64,000 bases of DNA from Myxococcota bacterium (GCA_028285625.1 JANQOX010000005.1:558001-622000); one strand, 5' to 3'; counted from the stretch's first letter, positions 49,006 to 58,539 are shown. Translations and numbers: made by a program. The notes: generated from the letters alone by a model not told the origin.

Positions 49006-49821
49006 ATGCCGGAACCCGCGTCCTACGGCGCCCTGGCCTTCAATCCCGTGCCGGACTCCGAGAATCGCATCCACTCGGACGAGATCGCGCGGGCCCATGG
49101 ATTTCGCGGTGGGCTGGTACCGGGGGTGGTGGTCTCGGCGTACCTGCTGCACCCGGCGGCGGTGGCCTGGGGTCGCGCCTTCGCGGACCGCGGGAGATCG
49201 CACGTCGTGGTGCGCTCGCCGGTGTACGACGGCGAGGCTTTCGAGGTGGAGGTCACCCAGGCGACGGAATGCGCCTACGAAGCCGTGTTGGTGGACCCGC
49301 GCGGCGTGCGCTGCGCTCACGCCGAGGTCGCACTGCCCGACGCGAGCGAGGTCCCAGCGCCGCCCCGGCGCCGCGGCGACCCCGTGCTCTCCAAGGGCGC
49401 CGCGCGCCCCGAGGTCTCGCGCGAGGCGATGGACGCGCTCCGCCAGACGGGCATGCGCGCGCTGCCCGCGCGTTGGAGTGCCGACGCCGAGCTCACGGAC
49501 TACCTGCGCGACCCCGCTGGCATGGCGCCGGTGTATCGGGATGAGGGTGTGGCCAACCCCGCCTACGTCCTGGGCCTCTCGAACTGGGTACTCGGCCAGA
49601 ACGTGGAGCTCCCGGCGTGGCTCCACCTCGAGACGACGGCGCAGCACCATCGCGCCATCGCACCTGGCGAAGAGCTGGTGGTCGAGGCGGCCGTCGCCGA
49701 TCTGTTCGAGAAGAAGGGCCATGCCTTCGTGGATCTCGACGTCGGCGTCCATCCTCGGACGCCGGGTCCGGCGGTGGCCGAGATCCGCCTGCGCGCCATC
49801 TACCAGTTGCGGCAGCCGTGA
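49006..49821 (+). CDS. MaoC-like hot-dog domain protein
   Basis: The 271-residue protein carries the hydratase-2 motif in altered form: NRIHSDEIARAHGFRGGLVPG, where the family has N-P-I-H-x-D-x-x-x-A. Asp and His of the catalytic dyad are present. The second half is another hot-dog-like region (NWVLGQNVELPAWLHLETTA, VAEIRLRAIYQL), making it a double hot-dog. It might hydrate enoyl-CoA, though the proline change and surrounding differences leave this unsure. It is coupled to the thioesterase gene by a GTGA overlap. Confidence 0.65.
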   Translation: MPEPASYGALAFNPVPDSENRIHSDEIARAHGFRGGLVPGVVVSAYLLHPAAVAWGRAFADRGRSHVVVRSPVYDGEAFEVEVTQATECAYEAVLVDPRGVRCAHAEVALPDASEVPAPPRRRGDPVLSKGAARPEVSREAMDALRQTGMRALPARWSADAELTDYLRDPAGMAPVYRDEGVANPAYVLGLSNWVLGQNVELPAWLHLETTAQHHRAIAPGEELVVEAAVADLFEKKGHAFVDLDVGVHPRTPGPAVAEIRLRAIYQLRQP

Positions 49822-50327
49822 CGGACGTGGAAGAAGCCCCGGGCGACGACTGGGATCTCCCCAGCCCCTACTGCCACGAGATCGAGGTCGCCTCGGAGGA
49901 CATCGACGCCTTCGGGCATGCGAACAACGCGGTCTACCTGCGCTGGCTCGAGGCGGCCGTCTGGGCGCACTCGAAGCATGCGGCTGGCTACGGCATGCGG
50001 TCGTTCCGCGAGCTGGGACGCGCCATGGTCGTTCGCCACACCGAGCTCGACTACCTGGCCCCCGCCTTCGAAGGGGACCGGATCGAGGTGGCCAACTGGA
50101 TCGTCGGCTCGGACCGCGTGTCCGCCCGGCGCCAGTTCCAGGTACGCCGCTGCGCCGACCGCGCCACGCTGCTGCGCGCCAGCATCCTCTACGTGTGCAT
50201 CGACCTCGCCTCGGGGCGGCCCCGGCGCAAACCTCCGGAGTTCCTCGATCGCTACGGCGTTCTGCCGGAAGTGCGTGCGGCGCTCGTCACCGCCGGTCGC
50301 GACCCGGACCGGCCCCGCCCGCGCTAG
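49818..50327 (+). CDS. 4HBT-type acyl-CoA thioesterase
   Basis: The 169-residue protein has the YbgC/4HBT-type signature: DIDAFGHANNAVYLRWLEAAVW with the D-x-x-G-H-x-N-N pattern, and later TELDYLAPAFEGDRIEVANWIV. The D-x-x-G-H-x-N region provides the catalytic aspartate. It hydrolyses acyl-CoA thioesters. The GTG start at 49818 overlaps the stop of the MaoC-like gene (GTGA), a strong sign of a shared mRNA. Substrate chain length is unknown. Confidence 0.85.
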   Translation: MTDVEEAPGDDWDLPSPYCHEIEVASEDIDAFGHANNAVYLRWLEAAVWAHSKHAAGYGMRSFRELGRAMVVRHTELDYLAPAFEGDRIEVANWIVGSDRVSARRQFQVRRCADRATLLRASILYVCIDLASGRPRRKPPEFLDRYGVLPEVRAALVTAGRDPDRPRPR

Positions 50328-50393
50328 GCGGACCCGGGGCGCGGTCTCCCCCACCTCGAGCGCTCGGCCCGGCCGCCGCGGTACGTTCGAGCC

Positions 50394-51104
50394 ATGGATG
50401 CCTCGCTCGCGCCCATTCCGCTGGTCCGCCTGCTCGCGGCTTTCGCGCCCAGCCTGGTGCTGCTCTGGGTGATGCACCGCTGGTCGCTACCCGCCCGGGC
50501 GGCGCTGCTCGCCAACGGCCGCATGTTGGTGCAGCTGCTGGCCGTGGGATACGTGCTGACCCTGGTGTTCGAGACCGAGCGCCCCGCCGTCGTGGTCGGG
50601 GTGCTCGCCGTCATGGTCGCCGCGTCGAGCTGGATCGCCCTGCGGCCACTTCGCGTGCGAGGGGAGGGTGCTCGCGCCTACCCGATCGTCTTGATCGCCA
50701 TCGCGTCGGCGGGCCTCGCCATGCTGGCGATCGTGACGCAGCTGGTGCTGGAGCTGCCCCGCTGGTTCGAGCCGCACGTGGTGGTACCGCTGGCGGGGAT
50801 GATCTTCGCGAACGCGATGAACACCGTGAGCCTCGCCGCCGAACGCTTCGCTGCCGAGCGCGGGCGGGGTGCCTCGCTCGAAGAGGCGCGCAGCGTGGCG
50901 CTCGACGCGGGCCTGATTCCGCAGATCAACGGCCTGCTGGCCGTGGGCGTGGTTTCGTTGCCGGGCATGATGACCGGTCAGATCCTCTCCGGCGTCGATC
51001 CGCTGGTCGCCGTCCGCTACCAGATCATGGTCATGTGCATGGTCTTCGGGTCCGGAGGTCTCGGCGCGGTGCTCTACCTCCAGCTGCGGTTCCGACGGGG
51101 CTAG
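50394..51104 (+). CDS. FetB/UPF0014-type ABC transporter permease
   Basis: The 236-residue membrane protein has about seven helices. UPF0014 hallmarks include PLAGMIFANAMNTVSLAAERF, a cytoplasmic EEARSVALDAGLIPQINGLLAVG and the core motif VSLPGMMTGQILSGVDPLVAVRYQIMVM. In E. coli FetB pairs with the ATPase FetA to export iron. No ATPase gene is adjacent here, so the partner must be elsewhere. A role in iron homeostasis is inferred. ATG at 50394, not coupled to the thioesterase (66-bp gap). Confidence 0.8.
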   Translation: MDASLAPIPLVRLLAAFAPSLVLLWVMHRWSLPARAALLANGRMLVQLLAVGYVLTLVFETERPAVVVGVLAVMVAASSWIALRPLRVRGEGARAYPIVLIAIASAGLAMLAIVTQLVLELPRWFEPHVVVPLAGMIFANAMNTVSLAAERFAAERGRGASLEEARSVALDAGLIPQINGLLAVGVVSLPGMMTGQILSGVDPLVAVRYQIMVMCMVFGSGGLGAVLYLQLRFRRG

Positions 51105-51131
51105 CAGGAGGGCGGGACGCACCCCGGCGTC

Positions 51132-53018
51132 TCAATCCGCCGGACGCAGCCAGATGGCCGAGGTGATGGCGCGCTCCTGGAGCGTGGCGGGTTCGGGAGC
51201 GGGCACGCCCAGGGCGACGGCGTCGTGGGTCGACCAGCGCGGCGTGGCGATCTCGAGCACGCGCGCGTAGTAGAAGGCCTCGTGGTCGGGGTCGAACTCG
51301 GGATCGCGCCAGACCGTCGCCAGGCGCGGCGCGCCCACCCGGTTCTCGTAGGTGGCCGTGGCCAGGTCGACCGTCGAAGGCAGCGGCGCCACGCGTCCCG
51401 AGGCATCGGGTACGCGGCCGTCGGAGGCCGCGACGTCGAAGACGCGCTCGTGGCTGCGACCCGCGTCGTCCACCCAGCCCTTCACGATCTGGATGCGGTC
51501 CAGGTTGGCCCCGATCGGGTCGCGTTGCGCCACCACCGCGAATCGCGGAGCGCCCGACCCGGGCGAGGCGACGAGCGTGCCGCCCATGGGAACCCCTGCG
51601 GCGTAGGCACGCTCGACGAAGCCGGGGTGGTCGACCAGTCCTTCGGCGAACGCAAGACCGCCGAAGAAGCGCACGGTGATGCGCGGGCCCGAAGTCGCGT
51701 ACGTCTCCATGCGGCGCATGGCGTCGAACAGCGCGCCCCGGGTGTTCTCCTCGGCCCAGACCGCGGCCAGCCCGGCCGCGCTCCAGCGCACGGCGCGGTT
51801 CTGGCTCTTCGGCAGCAGCAGGCTCGCGCCCAATCGCAGTCCGGCCGTTCCGTCGAGCAGCGGAAGCTTGCCGTGGTAGTCGTCCTCTTCGACCGACGAG
51901 CTGGCGTTGTGCGAGTCGCTGCTGCCGAGGAAGCCGAACCGGAACGGGTTGGACCCGCGCTGGGCCTTGCTCTCGAGTCCCGCGCGCAGGGCATCGCGCG
52001 CGTAGCTGCCCCTCGGCTCGCTCGGGCTGGCGCGCGCATCGAGCATGCGGTCGAAGAGTTCGAAGTCGGCGAACTCGTCGCTGGGCGAAAGCGCCGGGTG
52101 GGTCTCCGACTGGCCCTTCACCTGGAGGATCTCGTGCACGGGCTCGTTGCGCGTGCGGGTCTCGGCTTGGGCGGCAGACCACGGTTCGCCCCCGGGCCCG
52201 AGCCGCGCGTACATGCGGCCGTTGCTCACGTTGGCGTTGTGGGGAATCGCGAGCACGGGCATGCCCGCGGCGCGTTGGGCGTCGAGGGCGTTCCACAGGT
52301 CCTCGGGATCGGGCGCATCGATCGAGCTCACCGGTAGCCCGGGGACGCGGCTGCCCCGGTAGACGACGTTGCGATGCAGGTTCTCTTCGTCCGGCATCGC
52401 GCTCCACTCGTAGGCCACGAACGTGGTGAAGCGCCCCGGTTCGTCGTGCCGCGCGGCCGCATCCTGGATCTCGCGCCAGGCGCGGGTCGCGACCTCTTCG
52501 CCCGTCTGGCGGAACGAGGCGTCGCGAATGTCGCCGCTCGCCATCTGGAAGAGCGCCTTCTCGATGAAGTTCCAGGTGATCCGCAGCCGGCTGCCCGTGT
52601 CGAGCACCTGACGCAGCGTGGGCCCGCGGTCGGGTCCCTCCTGCTCGTCCAGCCAGCGCGCGGCGCCCAGGTACTCGGCGTGGTCGGTCACCGCGGCGAA
52701 GTCGAGGGGGCGCGAGGCGCGGATCGGGTAGCCCACGCCGTGCGAGATGGTGCCGCCCTTGGCGTAGACGTAGGCATCGTCGGGCAGCGCGCGGACGCCG
52801 AAGGTATAGGCGTCGTACGACAGACTGGTGTGGATGTGGAGGTCGCCGAAGAACACCTGCCGCGTAGCCACGTGCCCCCGGTCGGGCAGGTCGGGCGGCG
52901 GAGCTGAAAATCGCGGGTCGTCGCGTGGCTGCAGGGTCGGGTCGTCGACTCCGCAGGCAGCACACGCGACGGCGATCAGGGCTCCCACGAGCCGAACGCG
53001 AGCGCGAGGTCGCAGCAT
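51132..53018 (-). CDS. DUF3604 protein A
   Basis: The 628-residue protein has an N-terminal hydrophobic segment ending in cysteines (CAACG) that may be a lipoprotein signal. The DUF3604 domain follows with FFGDLHIHTSLSYDAYTFG (H61-x-H63), like the PHP-fold metal site, and repeated strands. Other typical DUF3604 segments are DFAAVTDHAEYLG, IPHNANVSNGRM, GFLGSSDSHNASS and RMETYATSGPRITVRFFGG. These histidine/aspartate clusters suggest a metal-dependent phosphoesterase-like enzyme, but no family member is characterised. It is divergent from DUF3604 B with an 86-bp gap. Confidence 0.75.
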   Translation of the reverse strand: MLRPRARVRLVGALIAVACAACGVDDPTLQPRDDPRFSAPPPDLPDRGHVATRQVFFGDLHIHTSLSYDAYTFGVRALPDDAYVYAKGGTISHGVGYPIRASRPLDFAAVTDHAEYLGAARWLDEQEGPDRGPTLRQVLDTGSRLRITWNFIEKALFQMASGDIRDASFRQTGEEVATRAWREIQDAAARHDEPGRFTTFVAYEWSAMPDEENLHRNVVYRGSRVPGLPVSSIDAPDPEDLWNALDAQRAAGMPVLAIPHNANVSNGRMYARLGPGGEPWSAAQAETRTRNEPVHEILQVKGQSETHPALSPSDEFADFELFDRMLDARASPSEPRGSYARDALRAGLESKAQRGSNPFRFGFLGSSDSHNASSSVEEDDYHGKLPLLDGTAGLRLGASLLLPKSQNRAVRWSAAGLAAVWAEENTRGALFDAMRRMETYATSGPRITVRFFGGLAFAEGLVDHPGFVERAYAAGVPMGGTLVASPGSGAPRFAVVAQRDPIGANLDRIQIVKGWVDDAGRSHERVFDVAASDGRVPDASGRVAPLPSTVDLATATYENRVGAPRLATVWRDPEFDPDHEAFYYARVLEIATPRWSTHDAVALGVPAPEPATLQERAITSAIWLRPAD

Positions 53019-53104
53019 GGCATCAGCGTCGCGTAGGCGACGCCCCGATGCCCGTGGCCGACGGCGAGGGGCCCTGATAGCGTGGGGTTTCGTCTGGAGG
53101 GACC

Positions 53105-55027
53105 ATGGTCCGCACGCTTGTCGCCGCCGCACTCCTGCTCATGCCCGTGGCCGCATTCGCCCAGATTCCGCCGCCGAGCAATGCGGAGGTGCTGTCGGAC
53201 GACTACGAGGGCACGTCCTACTCGCCGTACGCGAGCGGCGAGGTCCCGGACGGCGAGCGGCCGACGCGGCTACTGTGGGGAGACACCCACCTCCACACCA
53301 TGATGTCCATGGACGCCGGCCTGTTCGGCAACCGCCTCGGCATCGAGGATGCCTACCGGTTCGCCCGGGGTGAGGAGGTGGTGGCTTCTTCCGGGACCCC
53401 CGTGCGTCTCTCACGGCCGCTCGACTACCTGGTGGTGTCGGATCACTCCGACAACATGGGGTGGTTCCCCGACCTCGTGGCCGGGGACCCGGGCTTGCTG
53501 GCCAACCCGATGTTCAAGGGCTGGTACGACCGGATGCAGGCAGGCGAGGGCGTGGCCGTGGCCCTCGAACTGATCGGGCTCTTCTCCCAGGGCAAGATTC
53601 CGCCCGACGCGATGTACGGACCCGACACGGCCAAGTACAAGTCCGCCTGGCAGCAGACCATCGACACCGCCGAGAAGTACGACGCGCCGGGCCTGTTCAC
53701 GGCATTCATCGGCTACGAGTGGACCTCGCTCATCCGCGGCGGAAACATGCACCGCGTGGTCGTCTACCGGGACGGTGCCGACAAGGCCGGCCAGATGGTG
53801 GCCTACACGACCACGCCGCCGCTGGGCAGCCCCGACCCCCGCGACCTGTGGAAGTGGCTCGACGGCTACGAGAACAAGACCGGCGGCGACGTCCTCGCCA
53901 TCGCGCACAACGGCAACCTGAGCAACGGCATCATGTTCCCCATCGACGCGCAGTGGAACGGCCGCACGCTGGACGAGGCGTACGTGACGTCGCGCGCGCG
54001 CTGGGAGCCCCTCTACGAGACCACCCAGATCAAGGGCGACGGCGAGACCCACCCGCTGCTCTCTCCCGATGACGAGTTCGCCGACTACGAGACCTGGGAC
54101 GTGGGCAACCTCGACGTCTCGGAAGCCAAGACCGACGACATGCTGCCGGGCGAGTACGCCCGTGAGGCGCTCAAGCGCGGCCTCGCCCTCGAGGCGCGGC
54201 TCGGTACCAATCCGTACAAGTTCGGGCAGATCGGTTCCACCGACAGCCACACCGCCCTGGCCACCGCCCAGGAGGACAACTTCTTCGGCAAGCACACCGG
54301 CTACGAGCCCAAGCCCGATCGCATGGAGCACGCGATGTTCGAGACCGAGAAGGGCACGATCGCGGGCTGGCAGCTCGCCGCGTCGGGCCTGGCGGCGGTC
54401 TGGGCACCCGAGAACACCCGCGCCGCGATCTTCGACGCCATGAAGCGCAAGGAGACCTACGCCACCACCGGCAGCCGCATGGCGGTGCGCCTGTTCGGAG
54501 GCTGGGAGTACACCTCGGCCGACCTCGAGAGCCGTACGCCGGCACTCGCCGGCTACAAGAAGGGCGTCCCGATGGGCGGCGACCTGCCGGCGCGGGCCGG
54601 GAGCGGCGCGCCGCGCTTCATGGTGTATGCGCTGCGCGACCCGATCGGCGGCAACCTCGACCGCATCCAGATCGTGAAGGGCTGGCTCGAGGCCGACGGG
54701 ACCACCCAGGAAAAGGTGTACGACGTGGTGTGGGCCGGCGATCGCAAGCCCGGTGCGGATGGCAAGCTTCCGCCCGTGGGCAACACCGTGAACGCCGAGA
54801 CGGCCAGCTACACGAACACCATCGGGGCGCCCGAACTCGGCACGGTCTGGACCGACCCCGATTTCGACGCCGCGAAGTCCGCGTTCTACTACGCGCGCGT
54901 GATCGAGATCCCGACGCCCCGCTGGTCCACCTACGATGCCTACCGGTTCGGCGTCGAGATCCCCGAAGGCGCACCCGTCTCCACCCAGGAGCGCGCGTAC
55001 ACGTCGCCCATCTGGTACACGCCGTAG
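53105..55027 (+). CDS. DUF3604 protein B
   Basis: The 640-residue paralogue of the neighbour begins with a cleavable signal peptide (MVRTLVAAALLLMPVAAFAQ). It has LWGDTHLHTMMSMDAGLFGN (H62-x-H64), YLVVSDHSDNMGW, AIAHNGNLSNGIMFP, GSTDSHTALAT and RKETYATTGSRMAVRLFGGW. The metal-ligand-like pattern is the same as in protein A, so both should have the same chemistry. It is presumably periplasmic. The next gene, a phospholipase-C-type phosphoesterase, starts 41 bp downstream on the same strand and may share the transcript. Confidence 0.75.
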   Translation: MVRTLVAAALLLMPVAAFAQIPPPSNAEVLSDDYEGTSYSPYASGEVPDGERPTRLLWGDTHLHTMMSMDAGLFGNRLGIEDAYRFARGEEVVASSGTPVRLSRPLDYLVVSDHSDNMGWFPDLVAGDPGLLANPMFKGWYDRMQAGEGVAVALELIGLFSQGKIPPDAMYGPDTAKYKSAWQQTIDTAEKYDAPGLFTAFIGYEWTSLIRGGNMHRVVVYRDGADKAGQMVAYTTTPPLGSPDPRDLWKWLDGYENKTGGDVLAIAHNGNLSNGIMFPIDAQWNGRTLDEAYVTSRARWEPLYETTQIKGDGETHPLLSPDDEFADYETWDVGNLDVSEAKTDDMLPGEYAREALKRGLALEARLGTNPYKFGQIGSTDSHTALATAQEDNFFGKHTGYEPKPDRMEHAMFETEKGTIAGWQLAASGLAAVWAPENTRAAIFDAMKRKETYATTGSRMAVRLFGGWEYTSADLESRTPALAGYKKGVPMGGDLPARAGSGAPRFMVYALRDPIGGNLDRIQIVKGWLEADGTTQEKVYDVVWAGDRKPGADGKLPPVGNTVNAETASYTNTIGAPELGTVWTDPDFDAAKSAFYYARVIEIPTPRWSTYDAYRFGVEIPEGAPVSTQERAYTSPIWYTP

Positions 55028-55068
55028 GCGTGGCTCCAGCCGCACCACCGGGGGGTGGGGAGAAGTCG

Positions 55069-56538
55069 ATGCCGTTCGAGAATCCCATGCCCCAGATCGA
55101 GACGATCGTCTGGCTCACGCTGGAGAACCGGTCGCTCGACACCATGCTCGGCTGGCTGCACCCCGATGGCGCGGGCAGTGCGCACCCACCCACGAGCTCT
55201 CTCACCTTCGAAGGCATCCCGCCGGGGGCCACCAACGGCTACAAGGACCGTCAGGTGGGTGCGGCCGCCGGCACGCGCGACCTGCGTGTGCCCCACTGGA
55301 ACCCCTACGAGTGGTTCGAGCACGTTCGCGTTCAGATGTACGGCAACCACGACGGGCCGCCCGAGCACTACGACTGGAAGAAGAAGCCCTGCATGGAGGG
55401 CTTCGTCTACGACTTCCAGTACCTGCTGGACCGCAGTCACCTGCAGGACGTGATGGGCGCGTACACCCGCGACCAGCTCCCGGTGCTCTATGGGCTCGCC
55501 GAGAACTACGCGGTGTCCGACCGCTGGTTCTCGAGCGTGCCCAGCGAGACCGACCCGAACCGTGCCTTCTCGGTGTGCGGCACGTCGCTCGGCGCGGAGG
55601 ACAACGGTGACCCCAATGCCAGCGACCCGAAGGGCCGCAAGTTCGTCGCCAACACCATCTTCAACGCGATCTCCGGCAAGCGCAGCTGGGGGATCTACTG
55701 GCAGTACAAGGGCCTGGGTGCCGGAGACCCCGGCAAGACCTGTTACACGTACGACGTCTTTCCCCAGATTGCGAAGGCCGAGGGCGGTCAGGTGGGTGAT
55801 TACCAGACCTTCCTCACCCAGCTCGACGAGGGCAAGCTGCCCGAGCTCTGCTACCTCGAACCGTTCTGGGGCGGCGGCACGGATGCCGGATTTCTCCAGG
55901 GCAACGACTACCACCCGCCGGCTTGGATCGGTCCCGGCGAGGCCGCCTTGAACGACTTGTTCGCACGCATGCTCGAGAGCCCGCAGTGGCCGAACATGCT
56001 CTTCATCGTCACGTTCGACGAGCACGGCGGCACCTGGGACCACGTACCTCCGCCGCCCACGGTGCAGCCCGACGCCTACGAGGGAAAGTCCGGCTTCCTG
56101 TTCGAGCGCATGGGTCCTCGCGTGCCGACACTGCTGATCTCGCCCTACGTGGACAAGGGCATGGTCTTCCGGGCCACGGACGACGAGAGCGCCGACTTCG
56201 ACCACACCTCGTTCCTGGCCACGATCTGCAAGTGGGCCGGCGTGGCCCCGGCCGAGGCAAAGCTCGGCGCGCGCGTGGCCCAGGCCCCCACCTTCGAGGG
56301 CGCCCTGCGCGGAATCGGCCGCACGGACAAGCCGAGCTTCGAAGTGCCCGAGGGCTACGCCTTGCAGGGCAAGGGCACGGGCAACTTCACGGTGATCGGC
56401 ATCGAGATCGGTGACCCGCTGAAGCTGGTCGAAGGGATGGACATCCAGACGTTTCGCGAGATCGAACACGCCAGCAAGGACACGCCGGACTTCATTGCGC
56501 GGCTCCAGGCCTACCAGGCCGAGCGCGCGACGCGCTGA
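55069..56538 (+). CDS. Phospholipase C/phosphoesterase-family enzyme
   Basis: The 489-residue protein has the motif ETIVWLTLENRSLDTMLGWL at its start, with the E-N-R-S-x-D metal ligands of bacterial phospholipase C and acid phosphatase AcpA. FSSVPSETDPNRAFSVCGTS and VTFDEHGGTWDHVPPP supply further residues of the alkaline-phosphatase-like fold. Unlike most PlcN/PlcH proteins it lacks a signal peptide. It may therefore be cytoplasmic or depend on another route. The ATG at 55069 is clear. It follows DUF3604 B by 41 bp. Confidence 0.8.
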   Translation: MPFENPMPQIETIVWLTLENRSLDTMLGWLHPDGAGSAHPPTSSLTFEGIPPGATNGYKDRQVGAAAGTRDLRVPHWNPYEWFEHVRVQMYGNHDGPPEHYDWKKKPCMEGFVYDFQYLLDRSHLQDVMGAYTRDQLPVLYGLAENYAVSDRWFSSVPSETDPNRAFSVCGTSLGAEDNGDPNASDPKGRKFVANTIFNAISGKRSWGIYWQYKGLGAGDPGKTCYTYDVFPQIAKAEGGQVGDYQTFLTQLDEGKLPELCYLEPFWGGGTDAGFLQGNDYHPPAWIGPGEAALNDLFARMLESPQWPNMLFIVTFDEHGGTWDHVPPPPTVQPDAYEGKSGFLFERMGPRVPTLLISPYVDKGMVFRATDDESADFDHTSFLATICKWAGVAPAEAKLGARVAQAPTFEGALRGIGRTDKPSFEVPEGYALQGKGTGNFTVIGIEIGDPLKLVEGMDIQTFREIEHASKDTPDFIARLQAYQAERATR

Positions 56539-56585
56539 GCCGGAGCTCCTGGCGCGGGTTGCGCGAACCCCGCATTCATCTGAAG

Positions 56586-57947
56586 ATGCCCACCGTGCTC
56601 CAGACGCGCTACGCCAAGTCCGGTGACGTATCGCTCGCCTACCAGGTCACCGGCGACGCCGATCTCGATCTCGTCTACGTGCCGGGCGCTGCGGCGGGGC
56701 TCACCGGCGCCATGGACTTCGCACCTACCGCACGATACATCGAGGGTCTCTCCCGTTTCTGCCGCCTCACACGGTTCGACAAACGCGCGACGGGCATGTC
56801 CGAGCACGGGGACATCCCGCCGACCATCGAGGCACAGGTTCCGGACGTGGACACGATCCGTGCTGCCGTCGGTGCGGAACGCGTGGCCGTCTACGGTCTC
56901 TCCCAGGGCGCGGCCGTGGCGCTGCTGTACGCCCACCGATACCCCGAGCGGGTCAGTCACCTGGTGCTTGCACAGGGCGTTTGCTGCGACGCCGCCGACC
57001 CGGCTCGGCCGATGGGGCCCGACAATGCCATGACGCCGTTCGGCCCCGATCACCCCATCCGCAGCTGGGAGGCCTTCTTCGAGGCCGCTGAAAGCGACTT
57101 CTCGGGCTTCACCGTGAGCTTCATTCGGGCGCTCTTCCCGTCGTTCCCGGAGAGCGTCCAGGAGCGACTCGCAGGCGTTCTGCAGATGACCGTTACGCCT
57201 TCCTCGTGCCGAGCGCTTTGGGCCGGCGTGGTGGGTCTCGATCTGCGCTCGCTCCTGCCCGAGATCCGGGTCCCGACCCTCGTCCTGCATGCCCGAGGAG
57301 ATCAGCATCACCCCGTCTCGCACGGGCGCTACCTCGCCGACCACATCCCGGGCGCCCGGTTCGTCGAACTCGATGGAAGCGCGCACATGCCCAACATGGA
57401 CGATGCGCTGGTTCCGGAGATGCTCGTCGCGGTCGAGGAGTTCCTCACGGGACACGTGCAGCACACGGCGGACCGGCGCATCGCCGCCTTGTTGTTCACC
57501 GACATCGTGGGTTCGACCGATCTGCAGCGAGAGCGCGGCGACCGCGCCTGGCGCGATGCGCTCGACCTGCATCAGGCGAACACGCAGCGGGTGGTCGAGC
57601 AGTTCGGCGGCCGGGTCGTCGACACCCAGGGCGACGGCGACATGTCCGAGTTCTCGGCGCCCGGGCAGGCGCTGCGCGCTGCCCACGCCCTGCACGAGAG
57701 CGCGCAGGCCGAAGGCGTGCAGATCCGCGCTGCCGTCCACGCCGGCGAGGTCTACGAGGTCGACGGGCGCCTGGTCGGGCTCTGCGTGAACCACGCCGCA
57801 CGGGTGATCGCCGAAGCCGAACCGTCCGAAACGCTCACCACGACGGTCGTCCAGGGCCTGGTGGAAGGGTCCGGCTTTTCGTTCGAGGACCGCGGCGAGT
57901 TCGACCTCAAGGGGATCGGTCGACGGCGCCTGGTCCGCCTCGCCTGA
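56586..57947 (+). CDS. Alpha/beta-hydrolase fused to a class III nucleotide cyclase
   Basis: The 453-residue protein has an N-terminal hydrolase (about 1-290; nucleophile S106 in YGLSQGAA, acid in GDQHHP, His in GSAHMPN) and a C-terminal cyclase (about 295-453; LLFTDIVGSTDLQRERGDR with D306, GDGD with D350, VNHAARV). This layout is typical of the mycobacterial-type adenylate cyclases. The purine-specifying lysine of the usual VKTTGDG is Asp346 (VVDTQGDG), so the cyclase may have altered nucleotide specificity or low activity. The ATG at 56586 was chosen by motif position. Confidence 0.8.
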   Translation: MPTVLQTRYAKSGDVSLAYQVTGDADLDLVYVPGAAAGLTGAMDFAPTARYIEGLSRFCRLTRFDKRATGMSEHGDIPPTIEAQVPDVDTIRAAVGAERVAVYGLSQGAAVALLYAHRYPERVSHLVLAQGVCCDAADPARPMGPDNAMTPFGPDHPIRSWEAFFEAAESDFSGFTVSFIRALFPSFPESVQERLAGVLQMTVTPSSCRALWAGVVGLDLRSLLPEIRVPTLVLHARGDQHHPVSHGRYLADHIPGARFVELDGSAHMPNMDDALVPEMLVAVEEFLTGHVQHTADRRIAALLFTDIVGSTDLQRERGDRAWRDALDLHQANTQRVVEQFGGRVVDTQGDGDMSEFSAPGQALRAAHALHESAQAEGVQIRAAVHAGEVYEVDGRLVGLCVNHAARVIAEAEPSETLTTTVVQGLVEGSGFSFEDRGEFDLKGIGRRRLVRLA

Positions 57948-57974
57948 CGCCTGCACCCGAGACCCTCGCGAGTC

Positions 57975-58460
57975 CTAGTCCGAGGCCCCCGCGCCGGGCA
58001 GCTTGCCGCAGCGTTCGAGGGCGGTGAACAGGCCCAGGCAGGCCACGTTGGCCAGGTTCAGGCTGCGCACCGCCGGTAGGATCGGAACGCGCAGGCGCTG
58101 GTCGGCGAAGCGTTCCAGCAGCTCGGGCGGGAGCCCCCGCGACTCGCTGCCGAACACCAGCACCTCGTCGCCCGCGAACGGGGCGTCGAACAGCGATGCA
58201 CCGCCCCGCGCGGTGAACAGCCGCAGCCGGGGCTCCGGCGGTCCCTCTCGCCCGAGATGAGCGACGAGGGTCTCCCAGTCGGCGTGCACGGTCATGTCCA
58301 CGTCGGGCCAGTAGTCGAGCCCGGCCCTTCGCAGGTGCTTGCTGTCGAGGGAGAAGCCAAGCGGCTCCACCAGATGCAGAGGCGTGGCCGTCGCCGCCGC
58401 GAGCCGCGCGGCGCAGCCGGTATTCTGGGGGATCTCCGGCGCGACGAGCACGAGGTGCAT
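57975..58460 (-). CDS. trmL: tRNA (cytidine/uridine-2'-O)-methyltransferase TrmL
   Basis: The 161-residue SPOUT methyltransferase has APEIPQNTGCAARLAAAT at the start, VLVFGSESRGLPPELLE in the trefoil knot and VRSLNLANVACLGLFTALE as the C-terminal SAM-binding and tRNA-contact segment. The length and absence of an N-terminal extension match TrmL, which methylates C34/U34 in tRNA-Leu. Catalytic and SAM-binding residues are intact. It is convergent with the hydrolase-cyclase gene (27 bp apart). Confidence 0.9.
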   Translation of the reverse strand: MHLVLVAPEIPQNTGCAARLAAATATPLHLVEPLGFSLDSKHLRRAGLDYWPDVDMTVHADWETLVAHLGREGPPEPRLRLFTARGGASLFDAPFAGDEVLVFGSESRGLPPELLERFADQRLRVPILPAVRSLNLANVACLGLFTALERCGKLPGAGASD

Positions 58461-58539
58461 ACCGGGAGTCTAGAGACACCGGTCGCCGGCCGCGTGCGCC
58501 GAACGTGGGGCGGCGCGCACGCCGCCCCACGCAGATCGG

